DNA from: Gnetum montanum
Lineage: Eukaryota > Streptophyta > Gnetopsida > Gnetales > Gnetaceae
Direction: 5' to 3'
Assembly: GCA_015680685.1 (NCBI GenBank)
Contig: MNCI01028376.1
Coordinates: forward strand, 316,431 to 380,430
DNA: 64,000 nt
This document shows, in pieces, positions 48,331 through 59,274 of the stretch (positions are counted from its first letter, which is position 1; every line of letters begins with the position of its first letter). The position numbers were made by a program, and so were the translations under genes. Below the pieces are notes generated by a model. It saw only the letters and a program-made list of their open reading frames with translations. It did not search any database and was not told the DNA's origin.

Positions 48331-49020
48331 TATTGAGAGAATTAAAATTATATAAATAAATAAAACTAAATTTTCCTGTAATACATTAAGATATTGAAAA
48401 TTCTCAAGTCTTCAATTTAGATATAGAAAGAAAATTTGTGTAAAAATATACTTGAAAATAAATTCTAATAATGTTATTTATATTTTATAAATAAGATAAG
48501 AGATTAATCTAAAGTACTAATGATAATGAATAAGAGAAATAAAAGAGTAGCCAAAATTGAATTCAATGGTAGTTATGATGGACATGCTTAAACAGTATAG
48601 ATATACACTTAATGCTCAAATATCAATGAATTGAGAAAATTAATTTGTATTGATTTTTAACTAATTCGATCTTTACGTCTATTAGTTTTTAAAAGTTACC
48701 AATAACAAAATTTTTTACACATATTCTAATTTCAGAAGTATAAACTTATTTTATTACTATTAAAATCTTGAAAGCTACAACTACAAGTAATACAAATCAT
48801 GCTTCATTAATAAATATGATTAAATGATTTTTGATTTCAAGGGGTTCTCTAATTTTTCTATTCACAAAGTTTTCTATTGCATATAAAACTTCACCATTAT
48901 CTATTAAAAAATAATAATTTCTATATAAATTATCTTTTTTTCTTATGAGGAAGGCACATTTAAAATACTAGAAGTTCATTACATTATCAACCATATCATA
49001 GATAGAACTAAAAATTCTAG
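48331..49020. other. A+T-rich sequence, nothing recognised
   Basis: No gene, RNA or repeat family is supported. Confidence 0.4.
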
Positions 49021-49024
49021 AAAA

Positions 49025-49029
<5 letters not shown>

Positions 49030-49072
<43 letters not shown>

Positions 49073-49074
49073 NN

Positions 49075-49107
<33 letters not shown>
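49030..49107. repeat. (GA)n microsatellite
   Basis: About 39 GA units interrupted by NN at 49073-49074. The true length is unknown because of the gap. Confidence 0.95.
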
Positions 49108-49479
49108 CATTAAAACATTTTATACTAAAAGAAGACCTTTTATAGTAACCAATTAGGAAAAGAAAAATAAAACATTAAAATAGAGAAACAAGATACAATA
49201 AAAAAAATGAACATTCCTCCTAATTAAAGAAAAATCAGTAGCTTATGACATTTTTCTTCAAAAATTACTATCACCATGATTGTGAGAAAAGGAAAAAAAA
49301 TCTCTAACAAACCTTAAAACCTTAATTTTAGCATCATTTTTCTTGTTTGAAGATCCATTGATTTCCACAACATCATAAGATATAAAAGGCAAAGGCAATG
49401 AAAGTTTTATATTTCTGTTGTTTCCATTTTTCTTAAATCTAAAAAAAATTGAGAAATTATATCATGAATAGACATGTAG

Positions 49480-50545
49480 TTCTAATGTGTACTAGTCACA
49501 TCTACAAGCTCCTACCAAAATGATTGGATAGTATGACATTAAAATAAATAATGACTAATGATCTCAAGTTGTATTCTACACTTGATACAAAGCTCACTTG
49601 TAAATCAAACCTTTATGGTGTAAAGAATATTCACAAGTACTTTTCTATACAGACATTTAGAGATAAAATGTTTTCTAATATCATCCATAGCTTATATATT
49701 TTTTCTTTGTAAGACATTTCAAATTATACGAGACTCATCATCAATTTTAATTGATTTCTCAAGGATTAGAAATAGAATAAATACATTATAGTTAATAGAT
49801 AAAATAAAATTTTTTGGAACAATGAGTTGTTAGCCTTGTGGTAAGGATCTTGACTTGGTAAACATAGGTCATAGGTTTGATTCTGCTTAGTAGAACTAAG
49901 TTGTAAAAGAAAAAAACCATAAAAGGAAACTGGTCCAATAGATCCAAGGGGTTTGAGTGGACATAAGTAAAAATTTTAGCTTCAATTTTAGATATCCTTC
50001 CGTTATGCCTCCTTCAAAGGATCATTAATACCTAGAGTCATTTGTGCATAACCATCATTCAACTTATACTGATCAAAGTCACCCTAATGAATAGACTGCC
50101 CTTCAACATGTACATTTCCTTCAAACCAAAATTTTAGCTTTTCAAAATTTCACCATGTTGGATTAGCATAAGTTATCAATAATGCATTATGAGACAAAAG
50201 ATTATTGTAAAAGTACTTCATAGGAATCACTTGAACCCATGGCTTGTTCCTTAGTTAAAGCTACTAAATTAGTTTACCAACCAATACAAAATTGATGTGG
50301 TCAAGAAGCTAAATTCTCCAACAACTTTTCTAAATAGGTCGACAAATAAAATCCCATTTTATAGAATAAAAGCTTTTGTCCTTAGTGTGAAACCAAAGAA
50401 ATTAACACTACATTTTCTAGAGTAGTCACAATTGCTTATGGGATTTTGTAGCAAGACAATTTATAAAAGGGTCTAGCATTAAGCATAGATTTAAGTAGCT
50501 ACTTGAGTTTATAGTTTTTTCTTCCATGTAGCCAAACATTTTGCC
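49480..50545 (-). pseudogene. LINE C-terminal region with zf-RVT-like domain
   Basis: From 50540 down the minus strand reads IKWDFICRPI, NKPWVQVIPMKYFYN and KFWFEGNV, matching WDKIC.P...GG and W..VLR.KYF of plant LINE proteins. At 49680-49500 it reads CLYRKVLVN, CIKCRIQLE.ISHYLF.C.TIQSFW, a zf-RVT-like C..C...H..F.C pattern. Stops are many. A SINE-like insertion lies at about 49822-49960. Confidence 0.5.
49822..49965 (+). repeat. tRNA-derived SINE
   Basis: GTTAGCCTTGTGGTAAGG is a good pol III A box and ATAGGTTTGATTCTG, 47 bases later, a B box. The head and spacing match plant tRNA-derived SINEs. The 3' boundary is uncertain. Confidence 0.55.
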
Positions 50546-51099
50546 ACTTTGTCAATAATTTCTTCCCAAAAAATTATTTTCTATTTATTTTACAAAAGTA
50601 ATTTAGAAAATTTATTATATTGTATATGTCTAAAGTATTTTATGGAAAGTTTTACTCCTTTCACAAATATAATAATTTACCACTAATTAAAAAAATATTT
50701 TCTAAAAAGATACTACTATTATGATGAAATTTTGGGAATTAACATATACATGGTTTGAAATTACAATTCTCATTCATTATGATGACATATTGATTATATG
50801 CATTTAAAGATTATATAACTAATACTAAAATTTGAAACATTATTTTTATGTTTTAAAATATAATTTAATCTTATTTAATAAATTAGAGACTACTACTTAG
50901 AGTGAGGGCACGGTGCTTGTTTCTCACGTAAGTTCAAGTGTGGGCATAGTAACTCAAAAAAGGTTAGGTTTTTGCTCATCCAACCCTCCCAAAACCCACC
51001 TTTACCAAATAAACATTGAACTTTGAATGATGATAGTTTTAATGAATCATTTAACTCCAGGGAAAAGAAAACAAAAGAGGTACCAATACGTGGTCTTAA
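50546..51099. other. A+T-rich sequence downstream of the methyltransferase
   Basis: No gene is visible between the LINE remnant and the poly(A) site of the methyltransferase. Confidence 0.4.
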
Positions 51100-51102
51100 A
51101 TC

Positions 51103-51108
51103 TTTATT
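51103..51108 (-). terminator. Poly(A) signal of the O-methyltransferase
   Basis: AATAAA on the minus strand, 133 bases past the stop codon at 51241-51243. Confidence 0.5.
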
Positions 51109-51240
51109 GAAGATGACATTGGGAAAGCAATGGAAATGGGTTTGGTGGAGCTAAAAGAACTAAGATGGATTTACCCAACCAATTATAATTTATCACGAAG
51201 TAGCTTTTCGGACCTGCGACTATGCCGTTGCATGCATGGT

Positions 51241-53580
51241 TTACGGAAAAGCTTGGATCACGCAATTCAGAGGAGGGGCTGGTGGTGGGAGTGGCAGGAT
51301 TTTCATGTTAGAAAAACCCGCTGCAAGAAGTACCTCTCTGAATTCTGCTTCCGTCCTCTCGCGCCCACCGTCCATGGTTGCCAGCATGAGCAAGTCCACT
51401 GATAGGCCATTCACCGAGTTGAACTTGTCTGTGTTACCATCTGCATCTGCATTTACAGGAGGGAGCACAATATCCACAATGATGGCATGGCCATTACGAG
51501 GCAAGGCAGCTTTGCAGGCCTTTAAGATTCTCACACAATCAGAGTCATTCCAATCGTGCAGGATGAACTTGAGCACTATGCACTCTGCGCTTGGCACACT
51601 CTTAAACATATCCCCGGCTCTATGTTCCACACCTGGCTTTCATTTGAAAGAAAGGGAAATGAAAGTGATTGAAATTCAAAGAGTTTGTAAGATATATATA
51701 TGGCTGCAATAAACAGGCATGGAAAATAATAATAATAAAAACCACAAGCAAGATTCATAATTCACTGTCGCCGCGGTTAAATTCAGTTATATAAGAATCC
51801 TTTTATATCACTGTCACCCTGAATCAATCTTTATTCTTACGGATAAATATAAAAATAACCGAGCAAAAGATGGTCATGCAATAAGATCAAAGAAATAACG
51901 ATGTCTTCGCGGTGGGCTGGATGTAAGAAAATCAACGTTCATTTTCATCCACATTTTCTTCTTACAAAGAAATAACGATGTCTTCGCGGTGGGCTAGATG
52001 TACATTTTCTTCTTACATCTTGGAATCATGGTGAATTTTAAGAGAATTTTTTTATATGTCACTCCACCCTTAATCCCTTATGCCTTATGTGTCAACAAGA
52101 GAACTCACCTGCATTCTTTTACACAATTTCTATTTTCTTGGACAGTTTTTTTTTTCTAGCATAATATTAATCAATTAAAACAAACACGCTCTTTACTAAT
52201 GACGATACTTTTTATATCGTTTAGATCTAAATAACTTATAGTTAGATTATTTTATCCTTCAAGGAGGTAAAATTGAACCCCTAGTTAACTACCACAAGAA
52301 AAGCTTATTGGAAAATTTTTGGTAATAAAAGTAAAAACCTATCAGTTTTTGTGTAGGACATATTAAATATCTCTAAAAATAATGCACATCTGCTTTTGCT
52401 TAACCACTGGACTAATCTCTTATAGCTGGCATTGAACCCATAACTTTCACATCAAAAATTTTATCATAGTTTGTGAAATCTGCAATTAACCAGAAGATCT
52501 GAGATTGTGAAGCAGATTCAAAATGGGATGGGAGGTTTAATGCAATAATTAGTGCTATACTTTTATTGGTTTTTAAAGCTTAATACATTAATTATTGTTA
52601 ATTCAGATGATAGCCAAAAACTAAAATCTCTATACTCCATTTTTCACTTTAACTAAGCTCCTAGATCAAAAAAATTAAAAAATGCGACTACCAACATGAG
52701 TGGATATAACTACTCTAGTTTACCAATATTGATAATTTTAATCCCAATTTATAAAAAACATTTCCGATTTGCTGATCCCATATGCTTTTGCAATGTACAA
52801 GTCTTACAATACTACTATCGAGACAAACTCCTTTCCAAAAAAGGTGTGTTAGCACAAACCTGCGCGCTTAGGAGCGGTGGCAATAACGTGGGGAAGGTCC
52901 AAGTTGATGGCGGAGATGATATTGGGGTGTCGCCTCACGATCTGCTCAGCAAGAGTGCCAGTACCCCCGGCAATATCAAGCAGCGAAGACACATGGCGGA
53001 AGCCTTCATACGAGGATAACAGTGAAGTGGGAAAGAGGGCAGAGATAGCGGCCATGGCGTTATTGAACAAGTCATTGAATCTTGAATCAGTGGCAGCGTA
53101 CTTCCACAGATCCATGCCGTGGGCGCGCACAAACGGCTGACCACCGCCCATGACGCATTCATGTAAGCGATGCCAGCCACCGTACACTACATCGTCATTC
53201 GTCATCACAAACAAATCTCTTCTCGCTGCTACTCCCGGCCGCTGTACAAAACACTTGGCCGCCGCGGAGAGGCCGTACCGGGTTTCTCCGTCCGAGTGCT
53301 TGGCCGTGAAAAAGCCGGTGGCCGCCAGAAAGCGCATAATTCTGTGCAGTACGTCCAGCCCCTTCGGTGGTGGCGATGGCGACAGGTGCTCGGCAATTTC
53401 GGTGACGGTCATGGCCGATTCGGCTCCGAACATGATGTCGGGCAGCCCCAGAAGCAGCACGGCCTTCACTGCCATGGACTCTGCAAATGAGAAGGTTATC
53501 TTGTTTGCTGCGGCGTAGGCTTCTTGCAGCACGACCATTTCCTTGATGCTGCTGCTGCTTAATTCTTGCTCCTGCGTCAT
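51241..53580 (-). CDS. Plant class II O-methyltransferase (COMT-like), two exons
   Basis: Exon 1 is 53580-52860, intron 52859-51632 (GT-AG, phase 1), exon 2 51632-51241; together 370 aa, the usual length for caffeic-acid/flavonoid-type O-methyltransferases. These cytosolic dimers move the methyl of S-adenosylmethionine to phenolic hydroxyls. The N-terminal dimerisation domain spans residues 1-110 (ITFSFAESMAVKAVLLLGLP). SAM motif I is LLDIAGGTGTLAEQ (from residue 200), then INLDLPHVI. The catalytic His is in FILHDWND (His266); GGRERT holds a conserved acidic residue, while DIVLP has Asp where COMT has Glu. The end is VIQAFP. I chose ATG 53580 (MTQEQELSSSS) because the upstream in-frame ATG at 53646 adds 22 unusual residues. 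Substrate is unknown. No inactivating change is seen. Confidence 0.9.
51632..52859 (-). other. Intron of the O-methyltransferase
   Basis: 1.23 kb, GTTTGTGC...GAAAGCCAG, at the exon junction joining ...APKRA-G-VEHRAGDMF. It contains a 77-bp-period tandem duplication (51888-52010; AAATAACGATGTCTTCGCGG) and SINE-like box elements at about 52260-52440. Confidence 0.85.
52260..52440 (-). repeat. Possible SINE debris in the intron
   Basis: On the minus strand ATTAGTCCAGTGGTTAAGC (A-box-like) lies near 52410, with B-box-like GGGTTCAATGCC just upstream and GGGGTTCAATTTTACC downstream (about 52275). The order suggests rearranged copies. Confidence 0.33.
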
Positions 53581-53767
53581 TGCCTTTGCAGTTAGAGACT
53601 GGTTCTTAACGACGTCTGTCTTTCTGATCACTGCAATGCAATGCAAACCACTAAGTGAGTGAGTGAGCGTGCCAAAAGCATTTGCTTAACTCGTATTCTT
53701 ATAGGATTCATGCAAGTCCCTCGGTCAGATGCTCATCCTAATATGCCGGCGCAGTATACTTATTTTT

Positions 53768-53775
53768 CTATATAT
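53768..53775 (-). promoter_or_regulatory. Probable TATA box of the O-methyltransferase
   Basis: ATATATAG on the minus strand, about 190 bases before the chosen start codon. It would place transcription start near 53740. In the duplicated copy at about 57190 this site reads TAAACATG-like and has lost the TATA run. Confidence 0.5.
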
Positions 53776-53804
53776 GTTTCTTTTTCTCAGCGTACATCGC
53801 CATC

Positions 53805-54175
53805 ATCGATTTAATTCAGAGTGGACAATTCTCTTGTTTTGTAGTCGATCGCAGTGGTTGCAAATGCTATGGCGCTGAAGAAAATTCAGCGGATACCATT
53901 TTCTTATTAAGACTTTTTCCTTTGCATAAAGGGCTGCACATGACTTTTCCCCTAAGGGGGACTCTGAACGTGGCTTTTACCATCATCGATTTAATTCAGA
54001 GTGGACAATTTTCTTGTTGTGTAGTTGATCGCAGTGGTTGCAAATGCTATGGCGCTGAAGAAAATTCAGCGGATACCATTTTCTTATTAAGACTTTTCCC
54101 TTTGCATGGCAAGGGCTGCACATCACTTTTCCCCTAGGGGGACTCTGAACGCCTCCTGGCTTTTACCAGGAAGTA
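53805..54175. repeat. Tandem duplication upstream of the O-methyltransferase
   Basis: Two adjacent copies of about 178-185 bp, beginning CATCATCGATTTAATTCAGA (near 53801 and 53981), each with GCAGTGGTTGCAAATGCTATG and GCTGCACATGACTTTTCCCC-type blocks. They differ at few positions. Confidence 0.88.
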
Positions 54176-55221
54176 GAATGAAATGTTAGCGGAAGTTTCT
54201 GCTCCTGCGTATGATTTATATCACATGCTTTTGTCAGTACATGCTTTGTCATTTTTCGAACATCCATGTTTGACCATGAGAGTTTTAATATAATTTAGCA
54301 TTGTTTGTTGGATCTTTTAGTTTGTTAGAACTTTCCGATGAAAAGTTTTATCATTAAATTAATATTTCATTATTAAAATTAATAAAATACACTAAATTAT
54401 TTGATTAAGTAATTTTTAAAAATTATTTTATTGTTAAACCAGCTAAACTTCCTTCCATGTATACTTCAAGCAACCGGTTAAGCGTTGGAATTTTAAAATT
54501 CTTTTAAATACATATATTTTATAGAATTTCTTGTACTGTTTCAGTTGTATATAGGGTATTCTCATGCAACTTTCTGTACGAACAGTCCACGAAGAAACAG
54601 TTGCCTGTATATGTGATATTTTCAGTCTTTCCGGTATCAAAGTGATTTAAAACTTGAAGAATAATAAGCATGGACCGACAAAAGCATGTTATATAAATTC
54701 ATATGCACTTAGTCAAACTTTTTTTACTTCTTGGTAAAAGGCGTGAGACATGGAACTTTTACTATGTAACGTCGAAGTCTGTAAAAAGAGAAGTATTTGA
54801 TGGAATTTTCCTGGGTGACATAACCCTGATATGTGCTCCAAGAATAGCGTTGGCAATGACTGCATTTGGCATTTGATTTCAAACAAAGCACCTACAAAAC
54901 AACGGGCTCTAGGACCAAGAAAGAGATTAAGAAGAATATTCTGCGTCAGCGTAAGAGCCGCCGCATGTCACGGGAATGTCACGGGAATTACAAAGGCGTT
55001 TTTTAGCGCATAAGGTGGAATCTCGGGATGAATATGGTTATAGTTCTCATAACAAAAATTTAAAAATTTTAAAAGGTGCATTTTGAAGATGTGTTATACT
55101 TNTATACATCACGTGCATAACTCTCAGCGTTCAGTGATTTTGGCAACTATGAATAGCCGTACAATGGGAAATAACATAAAAACTTCTTTATTAATGTATA
55201 TCTCATGTTCATTATCAAAGA

Positions 55222-55304
55222 AAACAGTGAAGCATCATCCCAATATCTTCTCTGTCATCAATTTTGACCTTGAGCAAGTCATTGTGATCACCCCTAAAAT
55301 TTGA
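55222..55304 (+). pseudogene. Inverted O-methyltransferase exon scrap
   Basis: VKHHPNIFSVINFDLEQVI followed by VITPKI matches the VRRHPNIISAINLDLPHVI-ATAPKR end of methyltransferase exon 1, but on the opposite strand. Only about 27 codons remain. An N lies nearby at 55102. Confidence 0.72.
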
Positions 55305-55381
55305 GCTAACATTTTAGCTATGCATCGGAGATTCGCGATTCAGATAAATTTTCAGGTTCGCGTCAGATTCAGGAGCGCATA

Positions 55382-55584
55382 CAGAAGCGCATTAAATTTG
55401 CAATGGGCACGTATTTCATAATTTCTAATGAAATTTTGTCTGGATTTGTACACATTTGTACACAGAAGCGTTCGTATTTCATAATTTCTAATGAAATTTT
55501 GTCTGGCTTTGTACACAGAAGCGCATTAAATTCACAATGGGTACGTATTTCATAATTTCCAATGAAATTTTGTCTGGATTTGTA
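55382..55584. repeat. Tandem repeat of three units
   Basis: Units at 55382, 55463 and 55516 start CAGAAGCG and contain CGTATTTCATAATTTCTAAT and GAAATTTTGTCTGG. The middle unit lacks the CATTAAAT part. Unit length varies from 53 to 81 bp. Confidence 0.85.
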
Positions 55585-55633
55585 CATATACATTGAATTG
55601 GTTGCCTTGCCTTGCCTCATATTGTTCTTTGCC

Positions 55634-55889
55634 TTTTTAATTCTTGCAATGTCTGCATTTTACATTAAAATCTTACATATCTTCTCCTGTTCTGAATCAT
55701 ACCAAAAATTTCATTTCATTGTTAAATGGCAAGCAAGCAATCAAGATTCATTTTTTAGGCTTTTTTAGTTCTTGTGATGTCTGCATTTTACATTAAAATC
55801 TTACATATCTTCTCCTGTTCTAAATCATACCAAATATTTCATTTCATTGTTAAGTGGCAAGCAAGCAATCAAGATTCATTTTTTAGGCT
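55634..55889. repeat. 128-bp tandem duplication
   Basis: ATGTCTGCATTTTACATTAA recurs at 55649 and 55777, with the rest of the unit (TGGCAAGCAAGCAATCAAGA) equally repeated. Confidence 0.9.
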
Positions 55890-56308
55890 TTTTGATTGAG
55901 GCTTGAGGCTTACTTTCATTTTTTGAAATATTGGGTTGAGTAACAAAAGGATTTCATTTTATTGCTGTCATTTTGGTTGTTGCAGAAATTATATGTTTGG
56001 CCAGATTATGGCTCCTAAGTAAGGAAATGGATTCAATGCCCTCCATACCTTTGCAAATTTTCTTGCTTCAATTTAATGGTGATATTGCAATTTTCTGCAA
56101 TTTTTAAGCATTAACAATATTTTGGATTTACATTGTACTTGTTCTATATTTTACAATGTATTTTTATGATTGTTGATGCGTAAATTTTGGTCACGCTTCC
56201 AACACCGGAAAAACTCGTTTAAGGAGACNAAGGCACATGTACCCCAACACATTCAGAATCACGAATCCTCGATTCCTCCTCACTTCCACAAATCAGATTC
56301 TTTTGATG
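55890..56308. other. Intergenic sequence, no gene
   Basis: No gene is supported. An N lies at 56229. Confidence 0.4.
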
Positions 56309-56861
56309 CATAGCATTTTTGTGTTCAACCGGGTAACTTAAAGTCATGACACTACTAAGTATTCATCATCATTTTACCCTTTACTGTNGCGGTAGAGGTG
56401 GCAATCCACGCGGCAGAGCAAGGTGACTACGCAGGAGCTGACCAAGGTGGCAGCCCAAAATAGGATACTGCGGGGACGCGGCAGNTTGAAAACCATTCTT
56501 TCGTATGAGCAAAGCTATATATAAATCATTAATTATAATTAGGATTACTTTATGATTGAACATAAGCCCATGAGTTTATCCTCNAGCATTTTAGTGTTCA
56601 ACCGGGTAACTTAAAGTCATGACACTACTAAGTATTCATCATCATTTTACCCTTTACTGTTAAAATGATGTGGGTTACTATAGTTTTTTACCCCTTGATC
56701 TATATAAAAAGCTAATTTCAAGTGTTTGTAATTGCTTTTATGATTTTTCTTATATATATATTTTTGAAAACCATTCTTTCGTATGAGCAAAGCTATATAT
56801 AAATCATTAATTATAATTATGATTACTTTATGATTGAACATAAGCCCATGAGTTTATCCTC
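56309..56861. repeat. Misassembled duplicate with a G+C-rich patch
   Basis: 56309-56387 repeats at 56585-56660, and 56486-56583 repeats at 56763-56861. Between the first pair lies a 96-bp G+C-rich patch (56389-56484) bounded by Ns at 56388 and 56485, with another N at 56584. The second copy probably shows the true order. Confidence 0.65.
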
Positions 56862-57040
56862 AATATCTCTCCTAGAATAAAATCTGTCCCCTTTCTCCTT
56901 TTTCTATAGAAATTTGCAGTCCTTATTCAATTGAGATGCTTCTTATATTTATAACACCTTGGTATTTTCTTGGGAGCACCATTTACAACTTTATAACACC
57001 TTGGTATTTTCTTGGGGGCACCATTTACAACTTTCTGCTG
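56858..57040 (-). pseudogene. copia gag zinc-knuckle fragment, duplicated end
   Basis: The minus strand reads KVVNGAPKKIPRCYK twice (about 57037 and 56997), then CYKYKKH. This is a copy of the gag piece at 58327-58465. It abuts the truncated methyltransferase 5' end. Confidence 0.5.
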
Positions 57041-57044
57041 CTGG

Positions 57045-58325
57045 TTAATTCTTGGTCCTGCATCATTGCCCGTGCAGTTAACGACGTCTGCCTTTCTGTG
57101 CAAAACCACCAAGAGAGTCAGTGAGCGTGCCAAAAGCATTTGCTAGGATTCATGAAAGTCCCTCGGTAACGCAGTATACTTATTTTTCTAAACATGTTTC
57201 TTGGTCTTAAGCGTACATCGTTGTACCTACCGAGGTTTTGCCCAAAAGTCTTACATAATGAGAGAGGCAGATGCGTATCAGTATTGGATTGTGATTTGAA
57301 CATGACCGAACATCAACAACATCATCGATTTAACTCAGAGCGTAGAAAATTCTCTTGTTTTGTAGTTGATCGCAGTGGTTGCAAATGCTACGGCGCTGAA
57401 CAAAATTTCACGGATACCTTTTTCTTATTAAGACTTTTTCCCTTTGCATGGCATGGCAAGGGCGGCACGTCTCGTTTTAAGACTTTTCATAGGGGGACTC
57501 TTAGCACCTCGTGGCTTTTGGCTTTTACCAGGAAGTAGAATGAAATCTTTATGGAAGTTTCTGCTCCTGCGTATGATTTATATCACATGCTTTTGTGAGC
57601 AGGCAGTACATGCTTTGTCATTTTTACAACATCCATGTTTGACCATGAGAGTTTTAATATAATTTAGCATTGTTTGTTGGAACTTTTAGTCTGTTAAAAC
57701 TTTGATGAAAAGTCTTATCATTAAATTAACATTTCATTATTAAAATTAATAAAATACACTAAATTATTTGATTAAGTAATTTTTAAAAATTATTTTATTG
57801 TACTTCCATGTTAACTTCATGCAACAACCGGTTAAGCGTTGGAATTTTAAAATTCTTTTAAATACATATATTTTATAGAATTTCTTATACTGTTTCACTA
57901 TTATATAGGGTATTCTCATGCAATTGTCTTTTCTGTACGGAACAGTCCACGCAGAAACAGTTGCCTGTATATGTGATATTTTCAATCCTTCCGGGTATCA
58001 AATCTTCACAGTCGAGTGATTTGGAACTTGAAGAATAATAAGCATGAACTGACAAAAGTATGTTATATAAATTCATATGCACCTAGTCAAACTCTTTTTA
58101 GTTCCTGGTAAAAGGCACGAGACATGGAACTTTTATTGTGTATGGTCGAAGTCTCTAAAAAGAAAATTATTTGATGGAATTTTCCTGGGTGACATAACCC
58201 GTGCTCCAAGAATAGCGTTGGCAATGACTGCATTTCGCATTTGATCTCAAACAAAGCACCTACAAAACAACGGGCTCGAGGCCCAAGAAAGAGATTAAGA
58301 AAAATATGATGCGTCAGCTTAAGAG
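57045..58325 (-). pseudogene. Truncated O-methyltransferase 5' duplicate (copy B)
   Basis: It holds a start region MMQDQELTSS (minus strand, near 57070), matching MTQEQELSSS of the intact gene. The rest of the coding sequence is missing: after about ten codons the sequence becomes the copia gag fragment. Promoter and 1.2 kb upstream are retained, in single rather than tandem form. It cannot make an enzyme. Confidence 0.72.
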
Positions 58326-58326
58326 C

Positions 58327-58990
58327 CTCAATATCTCTCTTAGAATAAAATCCACCCTTTTTCTCCTTTTTCTATACAAATTTGCAGTCCTTTTTCAATT
58401 GATCATGCTTCTTATATTTATAACACCTTCGTATTTTCTTGGAAGCACCATTTACAACTTTCTTGAATTTAGTTTTATATTTACCAAAGGATTTAACAAA
58501 GTGTTGTTTACTTGATCCTTTAATAATTAATGTTTTAGTAAATACAAGCTTAGAATTCTTTCTTTAAAGTTTTTCTGTTATCAACCATGCTACATCTTTA
58601 TCAAATTTTAAAAGGGTACTAGTGTTGTTAATATTTTGATCAATATAATCCCATGATTTAGGAAACGACTAGAATAAAGCAATATATCCGTCTTCTTTTA
58701 TATTATTACCTATCAATTATAATTAAAAGTAGTATGATGAGAAGTAATAGTTGCATTATCAAATATCCTTAATAAGGATATTTGTCTTCTAAGATGCAAT
58801 CTATTTGAAAGAAAATTGGATTAATAAATTCTACTAACAATATTCCACAAACTCTTTTTAGTCTTTTCATCTTTCAAATTTACCAATGTATAGTTTAAAC
58901 TAAGAGATCTTTTATTTGGACCTTCCAAAAATCATAATTGCAACCATCAAATTTTTCTACTTCCTCAATGTATTTAGAGCAAATCACCAT
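58327..58990 (-). pseudogene. gag: Ty1/copia gag remnant
   Basis: From 58990 down: IEKFDGCNYDFWKVQIKDLL (copia gag N-terminus, KFDG.N...WK), a long decayed middle with several stops, then KKVVNGASKKIRRCYK and YKKHDQLKKDC (58465-58400), a CCHC knuckle with its second Cys changed to Tyr and His to Gln. Family assignment rests on these two motifs. Confidence 0.6.
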
Positions 58991-59107
58991 TTTAATACAC
59001 TTAACAAAATAAGTATCCTAGTAATCAAATCAATATTCATTTTATATCAACTTGTTAATTTACAAAGATCTAGATCTTCATATAGACAAATGGTAAAAGT
59101 AAACTCA

Positions 59108-59160
59108 CGTGGTTGACCCTATTTTGTTGGGATAGGGCTAGGATGATGATGATGATGACA
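59108..59160 (+). repeat. LINE-like 3' tail, plus strand
   Basis: TTGACCCTATTTTGTTGGG followed by GGCTAGGATGATGATGATGA. The minus-strand partner is at 26315-26385. Confidence 0.45.
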
Positions 59161-59274
59161 TCTCAATTAAGCAAAATAATAGAACATAGCAAGCAATAAA
59201 AGTATAAATTCAATCATGAAATTGGAAGAAATACATCAAGAATAAAAGAATTTATTTTAAGAAAGCATACAAGA

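Larger units (their letters stand above)
53555..55000 (-). repeat. Segmental duplication, copy A (methyltransferase 5' region)
   Basis: From the first codons of the methyltransferase through promoter and 1.3 kb upstream, this segment aligns with 57045-58325 (copy B). Shared blocks include GAGCGTGCCAAAAGCATTTG, GCAGTATACTTATTTTTCTA, CGCAGTGGTTGCAAATGCTA and CAAACAAAGCACCTACAAAA. Confidence 0.88.

Noticed and set aside
49030-49107. GA repeat as a regulatory GAGA element
   Set aside because: It lies in LINE debris 2 kb past the methyltransferase 3' end and is broken by Ns; a plain microsatellite is enough.
51236-51712. Plus-strand 158-codon frame over the methyltransferase exon 2
   Set aside because: It is antisense to a well-supported exon and has no recognisable motif.
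52696-53518. Several plus-strand frames over methyltransferase exon 1
   Set aside because: Antisense shadows of a G+C-rich coding exon.
53581-53646. Upstream in-frame ATG of the methyltransferase as the start
   Set aside because: The extra 22 residues do not look like family N-termini, and the duplicated copy B keeps similarity from the MTQEQEL-type start. The total from 53580 equals the usual family length.
55382-55889. CRISPR-like array
   Set aside because: The units are directly tandem without unique spacers, and the genome is eukaryotic.
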